Shown one piece after another: positions 1-7,700 of a stretch of DNA of 46,166 bases. How positions within the stretch are numbered: position 1 is the first letter of the stretch; each line of letters starts with the position of its first letter. The stretch is from Bacteroidetes bacterium HGW-Bacteroidetes-3. GTDB lineage: Bacteria; Bacteroidota; Bacteroidia; Flavobacteriales; Flavobacteriaceae. Location: positions 1-46,166 of the forward strand of contig PHDE01000008.1 of the NCBI GenBank assembly GCA_002842505.1. Reading direction: 5' to 3'. Below the pieces are notes generated by a model. That model searched no databases and was not told the origin of the DNA. It saw nothing but the letters and a program-made list of their open reading frames with translations. The position numbers were made by a program, and so were the translations under genes.

Positions 1-117
1 CAAAGAAAAAAAGTAGCAAAAAAAGAAATTTCAACACCATCATTATTTTATTTAAATAACTATTTTGTTTACTTTGCTAATCTAAAGGGAGCCGAAGTGA
101 AAAATCGTAAATCGTAA
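1..117 (+). CDS. Possible 3' end of an unidentified gene (partial)
   Basis: The first frame is open from the window edge for 38 codons and stops with TAA at 115-117, six bases before the end of the convergent lipB gene. The visible C-terminal residues are Lys-rich, then aromatic (around YLNNYFVYFANL), and end in KNRKS. The last codons run through the intergenic repeat motif AAATCGTAAATCGT, which weakens the coding case because such repeats are normally non-coding here. The other two forward frames have stops. I do not recognise a family. It may be chance in AT-rich DNA. Confidence 0.25.
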   Translation, partial: QRKKVAKKEISTPSLFYLNNYFVYFANLKGAEVKNRKS

Positions 118-122
118 TTCCA

Positions 123-821
123 TTATTTTTCTATAAATTCAGCTTCAAACAAGGTGGAGAAATGTTTTAAAATTTTTGCTTTCACTTCTTCCATAGGAAT
201 TTTTTCATTTAGTTCTGCTTCCATAGAAGTTACGGCTTTTCCCTTAATTCCGCAGGGAATAATATTGTCGAAATAACCCAAATTGGTGTTTACGTTCAGC
301 GCAAAACCGTGCATGGTCACCCAACGGCTGGTTCGCACGCCCAAAGCGCAAATTTTGCGCGCAAACGGCGTTCCTTCGCCAAGCCAAACGCCCGTTTCGC
401 CTTCGCTTCGTCCGGCTTTTATGCCGTATTCATCCAATGTTAAAATGATAACTTCTTCTAAAAACCGCAGGTATTTGTGAATATCAGTAAAAAAATTGTC
501 CAAATCCAAAATCGGATAACCCACTATTTGTCCGGGTCCGTGATAAGTAATATCGCCGCCGCGATTAATTTTGTAAAATGTGGCGTCTTTTTGGGTAAGT
601 TGGGTTTCGTTCAGCAATAAATTGTTCATATCGCCGCTTTTACCCAAAGTGTACACGTGCGGATGTTCCACAAACATAAAATAATTGGGCGTTTTATAGT
701 CAGTATTGTTTTTTCGGTTCTCGATTTTAAGATTAATGGTTTCCTGAAAAAGCACTTCCTGTTCATCCCAAGTTTCTTTGTAATCTTTTAATCCTAAATC
801 AATTAACTTAATTTTTTTCAT
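123..821 (-). CDS. lipB: Octanoyltransferase LipB
   Basis: LipB transfers octanoate from octanoyl-ACP to lipoyl domains of 2-oxoacid dehydrogenases and the glycine cleavage H protein, the first step of lipoate assembly in the cytoplasm. The 232-residue protein has the usual family length. It shows the signature RGGDITYHGPGQ, the KICALGVR segment carrying the conserved catalytic Lys, HGFALNV, and the PCGI motif with the acyl-carrying Cys. The start is an ATG followed by KKIKLIDLG. It lies downstream of, and on the same strand as, the small yqaE gene. The leader between them contains one copy of a 56-bp element that recurs near 32.9 kb. The identification is secure. Confidence 0.96.
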   Translation of the reverse strand: MKKIKLIDLGLKDYKETWDEQEVLFQETINLKIENRKNNTDYKTPNYFMFVEHPHVYTLGKSGDMNNLLLNETQLTQKDATFYKINRGGDITYHGPGQIVGYPILDLDNFFTDIHKYLRFLEEVIILTLDEYGIKAGRSEGETGVWLGEGTPFARKICALGVRTSRWVTMHGFALNVNTNLGYFDNIIPCGIKGKAVTSMEAELNEKIPMEEVKAKILKHFSTLFEAEFIEK

Positions 822-854
822 CTGTTTCTTATTTATTTTTTATTGGTACAGATG

Positions 855-910
855 CAGTTCGCCATTAATCATTCCTTTGTGTATCAAAATTTGTAATGGC
901 TCGTTTCATC
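855..910 (-). repeat. Dispersed leader element, copy A
   Basis: Read on the minus strand this 56-bp stretch starts GATGAAACGAGC, continues through ACAAATTTTGA and ends ATGATTAATGGCGAACTG. It matches 32913-32967 on the plus strand at 51 of 55 aligned positions, with one extra base. It begins inside the yqaE stop codon and ends 33 bases before the lipB start, so it would be transcribed if the two genes share a message. It contains a short frame starting MINGE (10 codons). Confidence 0.7.
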
Positions 911-1064
911 TATTGGGATTGTTATTAATAATTAAAGCTGCAATAACTCCCGGAATCCAGCCTAAACAAGTTAAAATAAAAACGATGATAAATGAGCCGC
1001 AACCTTTATCGATAACGGCTAAAGGCGGAAAAATAATGCAGAAAATTACCCTAAAAATGCCCAT
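906..1064 (-). CDS. yqaE: YqaE/Pmp3 family small membrane protein
   Basis: A 52-codon gene on the minus strand. The product starts MGIFRVIFCIIFPPLAVIDKG and continues through the diagnostic LTCLGWIPGVIAALII segment, ending NNNPNR. This is the classic YqaE/Pmp3 proteolipid fold: two transmembrane helices joined by a short polar loop with a GCG motif. Pmp3 proteins sit in the cytoplasmic membrane and have been linked to ion homeostasis and membrane potential in yeast and plants; the bacterial role is not settled. Length and spacing match the family closely. The stop codon overlaps the start of a dispersed leader element, and lipB follows 84 bases downstream on the same strand. Confidence 0.9.
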   Translation of the reverse strand: MGIFRVIFCIIFPPLAVIDKGCGSFIIVFILTCLGWIPGVIAALIINNNPNR

Positions 1065-1143
1065 TTTTTTTATTTCCCCAAAGGTCTAAAAAATAAATGT
1101 AGTTTACAAGGTTTTAAATTGGCGGTAAATTATGGCAAAAGAA

Positions 1144-1164
1144 AAAGTGCCTAAAGTTTGGAGT
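1144..1164 (+). repeat. Inverted repeat, left arm
   Basis: The 21 bases beginning AAAGTGCCTAAAG are perfectly complementary to 1458-1478. The arms enclose 293 bp without a credible gene, and the AGTGCCTAAA unit itself recurs 16 bp further on within this arm's flank. Confidence 0.75.
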
Positions 1165-1457
1165 GCCTAAAATGTCTAAAGTTAAATGAATATGATTGAT
1201 TTGTTTTGATAGTGTATGTACCAATTATTTTATGGGACGAAAAGTACCATATTTTTTATATTTGTCCTTTTTTTTGTATTTTTGGTACACGTTATTAATA
1301 CCGATTATGTGTTCAATATAGTTCAATAAATTGTACTATTTTCACACTATATCGGCATTTACCAGGGCTGTTTTGGACTAAATTATCAATCAATTTGGTA
1401 TAAAATATGAGACAAGCCAATTTTACTTCGAAAAAGCTGATTTTTTAACTTTAAGTA
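1165..1457. other. Non-coding interval bounded by inverted repeats
   Basis: No credible reading frame is seen. Two perfect -7 boxes of the flavobacterial type lie on the plus strand: TATATTTG at 1257-1264 and TATTTTTG at 1277-1284. They are bracketed by TGTACCAA near 1216 and TTGGTACA near 1282, which are mutually complementary. Downstream, CCGATTATGTG near 1302 and CACTATATCGG near 1345 could form an imperfect stem. A small RNA or a mobile-element remnant are both possible; neither is shown. Confidence 0.4.
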
Positions 1458-1478
1458 CTCCAAACTTTAGGCACTTTA
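1458..1478 (-). repeat. Inverted repeat, right arm
   Basis: Exact reverse complement of 1144-1164 over 21 bases. It lies 48 bp upstream of gldA, just outside its predicted promoter. Confidence 0.75.
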
Positions 1479-1501
1479 AGTACTGCTTTATAAATTAAAT
1501 G

Positions 1502-1509
1502 TATTTTTG
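1502..1509 (+). promoter_or_regulatory. -7 box of the gldA promoter
   Basis: TATTTTTG fits the Bacteroidota sigma consensus TAnnTTTG. Transcription would start near 1514, leaving a leader of about a dozen bases before the gldA ATG. No clear -33 TTG is seen. Confidence 0.5.
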
Positions 1510-1525
1510 TTAAAATTCCCTTGAA

Positions 1526-2419
1526 ATGTCTATTGAAGTAAAAAATATATCCAAATTATACGGAGAACAAAAAGCGCTGAACAACGTGAGTTTTTCCATA
1601 GAAAAAGGAGAAATTGTAGGTTTTTTAGGTCCGAATGGCGCCGGGAAATCTACGATGATGAAAATTATTTGCGGTTATATCAATGCTTCCCAAGGCGAAG
1701 TTTTCGTTAATAATTTTGATATTTCCACTCATAAAATTGATGCTCAAAAAAACATTGGATATTTGCCCGAAAACAATCCGCTTTATTTGGAAATGTATGT
1801 GCGTGAATATTTGCATTTCAACGCGTCCATTTATAAAATTGCAAAAGAAGAAGTTGAGAAAATAATTGTAAAAGTGGGTTTATCGCCTGAAGCACATAAA
1901 AAGATAAATCAGCTTTCAAAGGGTTATCGCCAGCGCGTTGGCATTGCAGCCGCTTTGTTGCACAATCCGGAAGTGTTGATTTTGGATGAACCAACTACGG
2001 GTTTGGATCCAAACCAATTGGCGGAAATAAGAAGCTTGATTAAAGAAGTGGGAAAAGACAAAACGGTACTTTTTTCAACCCATATTTTGCAGGAAGTTGA
2101 AGCTGTATGCGACCGGGTAATTTTAATTCACCACGGTGAAATTATTGCCGATAAAAAGTTAAAAGAATTCACGGAAAATAAAGAACAGGTTATTGAAGTT
2201 GAATTCGATTTTAAAATTGAAAAACAGTTTTTGGATAATATTCCGCATTTAAAATCGGCCAATAATGTGCACGATACCATTTGGGAATTGACATTTGACA
2301 CCTCAAAAGATATGCGCCCGGCCGTTTTTGATTTTGCGCACGACAACGGATTAAAAACCTTGAATTTAACCGCCAAAAACAAAAATTTGGAAAAGTTGTT
2401 TAGGGAGTTGACGGCTTAA
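1526..2419 (+). CDS. gldA: Gliding motility ABC transporter ATPase GldA
   Basis: This 297-residue protein is an ABC ATPase. It has the Walker A motif GPNGAGKST at about residues 35-43, the signature LSKGYRQRVG, the Walker B stretch VLILDEPTTGLDP and the switch-histidine motif STHILQEVE. The N-terminus (MSIEVKNISKLYGEQKALN) and overall length match GldA of flavobacteria. GldA works with the membrane proteins GldF and GldG, encoded elsewhere in these genomes, in a complex connected with gliding. The last 90 residues are a GldA-type C-terminal extension. Without its partners nearby a generic ABC-2 exporter ATPase remains possible. The gene is followed by one copy of the 51-bp duplication that brackets the restriction-modification module. 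Confidence 0.82.
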   Translation: MSIEVKNISKLYGEQKALNNVSFSIEKGEIVGFLGPNGAGKSTMMKIICGYINASQGEVFVNNFDISTHKIDAQKNIGYLPENNPLYLEMYVREYLHFNASIYKIAKEEVEKIIVKVGLSPEAHKKINQLSKGYRQRVGIAAALLHNPEVLILDEPTTGLDPNQLAEIRSLIKEVGKDKTVLFSTHILQEVEAVCDRVILIHHGEIIADKKLKEFTENKEQVIEVEFDFKIEKQFLDNIPHLKSANNVHDTIWELTFDTSKDMRPAVFDFAHDNGLKTLNLTAKNKNLEKLFRELTA

Positions 2420-2437
2420 TTCCAATTTTCAGCAAAA

Positions 2438-2488
2438 AGTTTACAGTTTTCAGTGGCGGTTTTCAGAAAAATCAATTCAGTTTGAAAT
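2438..2488. repeat. 51-bp direct repeat, left copy
   Basis: Matches 4687-4737 at 49 of 51 positions in the same orientation. The final 17 bases reproduce the last codons and stop of dnaE (F-K-L-N-stop on the minus strand), with a synonymous TTC for TTT difference. This copy therefore carries a displaced dnaE tail although the gene ends 2.2 kb away. Confidence 0.92.
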
Positions 2489-2568
2489 CTCATTTTTTTT
2501 AAAACTTCGATTAATTATTATTCTTTTTCTTTTTCTGTTTATTCATTAGTTTATTTCATTTTTTCTTT

Positions 2569-2576
2569 TAAATTTG
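2569..2576 (+). promoter_or_regulatory. -7 box of the methyltransferase promoter
   Basis: TAAATTTG fits TAnnTTTG and lies 31 bases before the methyltransferase ATG at 2608. The bases TTTGTAACCATTGT overlapping its end recur exactly at 14587-14600, after another -7 box. Confidence 0.45.
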
Positions 2577-2607
2577 TAACCATTGTGTAAGGTTAAACAA
2601 TTTGGGT

Positions 2608-3846
2608 ATGAATGAATATATGACGCTTTCGGAAACTTCCGAGTATATTGGTAAAAGCAAAGAAACTTTGCGACGCTGGGATAAAGAAGGTAAACTTTCT
2701 GCTGTTCGTGAACCGATGAGCAATTATAGAGTATATAGAAAATCTGATGTTGACACCTTATTTGCTGGCTTTTTGGATACTGAAATGAAAGAAACCGTTT
2801 CAAATTTTGTTGAACCACATAATGATTACACAGTTTTAGAATTGTTCGCTGGTGCTGGCGGTTTAGCGATTGGAATGGAAAAAGCTGGTTTAAAATGCGT
2901 TGCGTTAAATGAAATTGATAAATGGGCTTGTCAAACTTTGCGAAATAATCGTCCAAATTGGAATGTATTGGAAGGAGATATAAAATCTTTTGATTTCTCC
3001 GAATATCATAATAAAGTTGATGTTGTAACAGGCGGATTCCCTTGTCAAGCATTTAGTTATGCCGGAAAAAAACTTGGTTTAGCAGATGCTCGCGGAACTT
3101 TGTTTTATGAATTTGCAAGAGCTGTAAAAGAGGTAAATCCTCCGATTTGTATTGGTGAAAATGTTCGTGGGCTGTTAAGCCACGAAAACGGAAAAACTTT
3201 ACAAGGAATGATTTCAATTTTAGATGAAATTGGTTACAATGTTGTTCCTGTTCAAGTTTTAAAAGCAATAAATTTCAATGTGCCGCAAAAACGAGAACGA
3301 TTAATTGTTGTTGGAATTAGAAAAGATATTGATTTGCAATATGAATATCCAAGACCATATAAAAAAATCTATAATTTAATAGATGCGCTAAAAAAAGGTG
3401 ATTTATATGATTGCAATGTTCCAAAATCGATTGGTTCAAAATATCCCCAAAGTAAAATTGATGTTTTGAATTTAGTTCCTCAGAAAGGCTATTGGAGAGA
3501 TTTACCATTAGATATTCAAAAAGAATTTATGGGCGGAAGCTTTCATCTTGGCGGCGGAAAAACTGGAATTGCAAGAAGAATAGGTTGGGATGAACCCTGT
3601 TTAACTTTGACTTGCAGTCCGGCACAAAAGCAAACAGAAAGATGTCATCCTGAAGAAACTAGACCATTTACTGTTAGAGAATATGCACGAATTCAAACTT
3701 TTCCTGATGTTTGGAAATTTGAAGGTTCTGTTGCGCAACAATATAAGCAAATTGGAAATGCAGTTCCTGTAAACCTAGGAAAAGAAATTGGTTATTCGAT
3801 TGTTAAATTTTTAAATACTTATTACAACTTGTCGAAACCTAAATAA
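2608..3846 (+). CDS. DNA (cytosine-5) methyltransferase with N-terminal HTH
   Basis: This is the modification enzyme of a type II restriction-modification system; it transfers methyl from S-adenosylmethionine to cytosine C5. The 412-residue protein begins with a MerR/excisionase-like helix-turn-helix (about residues 1-55, with LSETSEYIGKSKETLRRWDKEG). The C5 motifs follow in order: ELFAGAGG (I), GGFPCQAFSYAGK with the catalytic Cys (IV), GENVRGL (VI), QKRERLIVVG (VIII) and QIGNAVPVNLGKEI (X). The ATG at 2608 is preferred over a TTG two codons earlier. N-terminal HTH domains in such enzymes (M.EcoRII and M.SsoII are known cases) can repress their own operon; this is inferred here. Its last 25 bases overlap the 3' end of the convergent nuclease gene. 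By family resemblance the target may be GGNCC. Confidence 0.93.
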   Translation: MNEYMTLSETSEYIGKSKETLRRWDKEGKLSAVREPMSNYRVYRKSDVDTLFAGFLDTEMKETVSNFVEPHNDYTVLELFAGAGGLAIGMEKAGLKCVALNEIDKWACQTLRNNRPNWNVLEGDIKSFDFSEYHNKVDVVTGGFPCQAFSYAGKKLGLADARGTLFYEFARAVKEVNPPICIGENVRGLLSHENGKTLQGMISILDEIGYNVVPVQVLKAINFNVPQKRERLIVVGIRKDIDLQYEYPRPYKKIYNLIDALKKGDLYDCNVPKSIGSKYPQSKIDVLNLVPQKGYWRDLPLDIQKEFMGGSFHLGGGKTGIARRIGWDEPCLTLTCSPAQKQTERCHPEETRPFTVREYARIQTFPDVWKFEGSVAQQYKQIGNAVPVNLGKEIGYSIVKFLNTYYNLSKPK

Positions 3847-4610
3847 TAACTATAATTTTCAAAAGTAATTTGGTCTAAAATGGTTCTTTTTGAAGTTTTA
3901 GTTTCTGATTTTATTTCGTCCAATGCAGAATTTTCTTTAACAGTATCACTTTTTTCAGTTGAACTTAAATAGTCGTTGATTGCTGTTGGTAATACTTTAT
4001 ATAATTGAAAAAGCGCATTTTCTTTTCCTGAAAGTAAAGCATAAAATTGGTCTCCTGAAATTTTATAAACACGGCTATGACTATATTCTTTTCCGTTTAT
4101 ATCTCCTTTCCATAATTCACAGAAACTTCCTTTTGCAAGAATTTGAACCCAATAACATTTGGCTTTTTTGTAGTCATCAGCATAATCTCTTAATTTCTGA
4201 AATAAACTTTCTGCCGAACTGCTGTTCATCGTATTGTGCTTGTTTTTGATGTCAGCAAACAAACTGTCATCGTTCGCTTTTATGTCAAAACCACTTAAAT
4301 TCCCAATTTGAAAACCATTAATTCCGCCTAAAATTTGCTCGTGAAAAGTTCCTATGGAGTTGTTTATTGATTTGTCAATTTGGCGCAATATTTCGGCTTG
4401 AATTAAATTTTCTTGATTAATATCGTTGAATTGTGCGTCAAAAGTCAATTTTAGGGTATCAACTTTGTTGCTGTAAAAGTTTTTTTTCGTGATATTGTTC
4501 TTGGCTTTTAAATATGCTTTGTGAAGATTTTCAATGCAGTTTAATAAATGTTCATCCGAAATAAAGTCAACATATTTATTTTTCATCCAATTTTGGTCGT
4601 TATAATTCAA
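3822..4610 (-). CDS. Type II restriction endonuclease, Eco47II/Sau96I-like
   Basis: This 262-residue protein is encoded convergently with the C5 methyltransferase and is its cognate nuclease by position. The central part resembles the Eco47II family, whose members cut GGNCC: GTFHEQILGGINGF, then GFDIKANDDSLFADIKNKHN and NTMNSSSAESLFQKL. A PD-(D/E)xK-type core can be read as the Asp of GFDIK or NDD followed by ADIK. Assignment to this family rests on recalled motif resemblance, so the specificity is tentative. The start at 4608-4610 is TTG; an ATG lies eight codons in. The last 25 bases overlap the methyltransferase C-terminal codons, so both C-termini are written on opposite strands of one segment. 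Confidence 0.78.
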   Translation of the reverse strand: MNYNDQNWMKNKYVDFISDEHLLNCIENLHKAYLKAKNNITKKNFYSNKVDTLKLTFDAQFNDINQENLIQAEILRQIDKSINNSIGTFHEQILGGINGFQIGNLSGFDIKANDDSLFADIKNKHNTMNSSSAESLFQKLRDYADDYKKAKCYWVQILAKGSFCELWKGDINGKEYSHSRVYKISGDQFYALLSGKENALFQLYKVLPTAINDYLSSTEKSDTVKENSALDEIKSETKTSKRTILDQITFENYSYYLGFDKL

Positions 4611-4686
4611 TGCCTAAATTAACACTTTTTATTGAATTTTTTTCGATGTTTGTATTCAGCATTTTATTTGAATAGTTTCCATCAAT

Positions 4687-4737
4687 AGTTTACAGTTTTC
4701 AGTGGCAGTTTTCAGAAAAATCAATTCAGTTTAAAAT
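4687..4737. repeat. 51-bp direct repeat, right copy
   Basis: The native copy of the duplication: its last 17 bases are the real 3' end of dnaE. With 2438-2488 it brackets a 2.2-kb interval that contains only the methyltransferase and nuclease genes. Confidence 0.92.
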
Positions 4738-7700
4738 GGATTTCTTCATTTTTCAGCAATTTTAAAAAATCATTGTCTACGTTCACTTTTACCGACCTGC
4801 TGTGTAAATTTAGGCTTGTGTTTTCCGGCAAATCATAAACGATAAAATCTACCGGAACAGTGCCTTCGTTTTCTTTCAGAATTTTATGGATTTCTTTAAT
4901 CCTGTTCTCGGTTAAATTATTAATGTCTAGGCTAATGGTTATTTTTTTAGTTTGTTTTTCCAGCACATCCTGCAAAATTTGAATGTCGGTAAAATTCACT
5001 CTGGGCTCACCCAATTTACCGTCTTTATTTCTCCATCCCGCAGTGACAGAAACCCTGATTTGGCGAAAAGCGTCTTCAAACAAATAAGGCTTAAACTTTA
5101 AATAATCGTCTTTAAAAATTCTAAACTCGTGGCTGTCACTATAATCTACTACCACAAAAGAGCCCCATTCATTCCCGTTTTGGGAAGTTTTGTGTTGCAC
5201 ATCGGTTAAAATTCCCGAAAAAGTCATTGTGGAGCCTACATATTTATTGAGATCCTCTTTAAAAACAGCAACAGAAGCATTGCAGAAATAGTCAATTTCA
5301 TTTCTAAACTCATCCAATGGATGACCGGAAATATAAATGCCTACCATTTCTTTTTCTCGGGATAATTTATACATCATTCCCCATTTTTCAGCAGAAGGAA
5401 TTTCAGGTTCCGGAAATTGAATTTCAGAAGCTTCCCCAAAAAGTGAAACTTGGGCAGAATTTTTATTTTCCTGGAATTTGCTTCCGTAACGAATAACGCG
5501 TTCGATAAAAGAAACGCCCTTTTCGTCGGGTTGGTAATATTGTGCGCGGTGCACATTTGTGAAAGAATCAAATCCGCCCGCCATCGCCAATCCGTCGAAA
5601 GCTTTTTTGGTCGCTGCACGCAAATCTATGCGTTTGGTTAAATCGAAAATAGAGGAATAATTGCCGTTTTTTTTGCGTTCCTCAACAATGGCGGCAACGG
5701 CTGATGCGCCAACGCCTTTTATGGCACCCATTCCAAAACGAATGGCACCTTCTTTATTTACGGCAAATTTGTAAAATGATTCATTAATGTCTGGCCCCAA
5801 AACTTTGATGCCCGCTCTTTTGCATTCTTCCATAAAAAAGGAAATTTGCTTAATGTCGCTCATATTATTCGACAAAACCGCAGCCATAAATTCCGCAGGA
5901 TAATTGGCTTTTAAATAAGCGGTTTGGAAAGCGATATAGGCGTAACAAGTGGAGTGCGACTTGTTAAAAGCATATTCGGCAAAAGCTTCCCAATCTTTCC
6001 ATATTTTTTCCAAAACGGGTTCGGGGTGGTTGTTTGCTTTTCCGCCTTTTATAAATTGAGGTTTCAATTTTACCAACAATTCCAAAATCTTTTTCCCCAT
6101 CGCTTTACGCAACATATCTGCTTCACCTCTTGTAAAACCAGCTATTTTTTGGGAAAGCAACATCACCTGTTCCTGGTAAACGGTAACGCCGTAAGTTTCC
6201 TTTAAAATTTCCTCCATCACCGGCAAGTCATATTCAATGGCTTCTTCCCCGTGTTTACGCATAATAAACAAAGGAATGTATTCCATCGGGCCTGGACGGT
6301 ACAAGGCGTTCATCGCAATTAAATCGGCAAATTGGGTTGGTTTCAATGCTTTTAAATGCTTTTGCATTCCAAAAGATTCATATTGAAATATTCCTACCGT
6401 TTCTCCGCGCTGAAAAAGTTCATAAGTTTTGGGATCGTCCAACGGAAAATCATCAGGAACCAACTCAATGCCGTGTTTTCCTTTGATAATTTTTAGGGTG
6501 TCTTTAATTAAAGACAAGGTTTTCAATCCTAAAAAGTCCATTTTTAGCAAGCCGGCGCTTTCAACCACATTATTGTCGAATTGCGTCACATACATATCGG
6601 TATCTTTCGCCGTGGCAACCGGAATTAAATTGGTGATATTTTCTGGCGTAATGATGACGCCGCAAGCGTGGGTTCCTGTATTTCTCAAGGAGCCTTCCAA
6701 AGCGCGTGCCTGATTGATGGTTTGCGCCGCTAAGTCGTCGCCGGCAGCGATTCTTCTAAGTTCATTTACGTTGTCTAATTCTTCGCTCCTTAGACCTTTA
6801 ATGATTGCTTTGCTTTTTTCGTCTTCGCCAAAAATATTTTTTAGCTTTACCAGCGGAATCAATTTTGCGATTCTGTCGGCATCAAACAAAGGCAAATCGA
6901 GCACGCGCGCCGTATCTCTTATGGAAGATTTTGCCGCCATCGTTCCGTAAGTGATAATTTGCGCCACTTGGCTTGCGCCGTATTTATTGATTACGAAATC
7001 GATGACTTTTTGTCGGCCTTCGTCATCAAAATCAATATCGATATCGGGCAATGAAACCCGATCCGGATTTAAGAAACGTTCAAAAAGTAAATCGTATTTT
7101 ATGGGGTCAATATTGGTGATCCACAAACAATAAGCCACTACGGAACCCGCCGCCGAACCCCGTCCGGGACCAACAGAGACACCCATTTTACGCGCTTCCA
7201 AAATAAAATCCCAAACAATTAAAAAGTAGCCGGGATAACCTGTTTTTTTTATAACCGACAATTCAAAATCGAGCCGTTCAATGAGGTCATCCGCCAATAT
7301 TTCGCCATATCTTTTTTTGGCGCCTTCATAAGTCAAATGTCGCAAATAGGCGTTTTCACCTCTTACGCCACCGTCTATTGCGTCTTCCGGATTTACAAAT
7401 TCCTGCGGAATGGCAAATTTTGGAAGCAGCACGTTGCGCGCCAAGGTATAAATTTCAATTTTATCAACAATTTCCTGAATATTGGTGATGGCTTCGGGCA
7501 AATCGGCGAACAAACTTTTCATTTGTTCCTGACTTTTGAAATAATATTCGTTATTTGGCAAACCGTACCTAAAACCCCTGCCTTTTCCTATGGGTGTGGC
7601 TATTTTTTCGCCATCTTTTACGCACAATAAAATGTCGTGCGCCGTTGATTCTTCTTGTTTTGTGTAGTAAGTATTGTTTGAAGCGATTAATTTTACTTGG

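Noticed and set aside
283-480. Plus-strand frame of 65 codons inside lipB
   Set aside because: It is antisense to a fully conserved lipB with all motifs; its sequence resembles no protein and is a shadow frame.
877-1089. Plus-strand frame of 70 codons over the yqaE region
   Set aside because: The opposite strand encodes a clear YqaE/Pmp3 protein, so the plus-strand frame is its shadow.
1526-4610. Idea that gldA, methyltransferase and nuclease form one defence island
   Set aside because: gldA is a motility gene outside the duplicated boundary; only the methyltransferase and nuclease lie within the inserted module.
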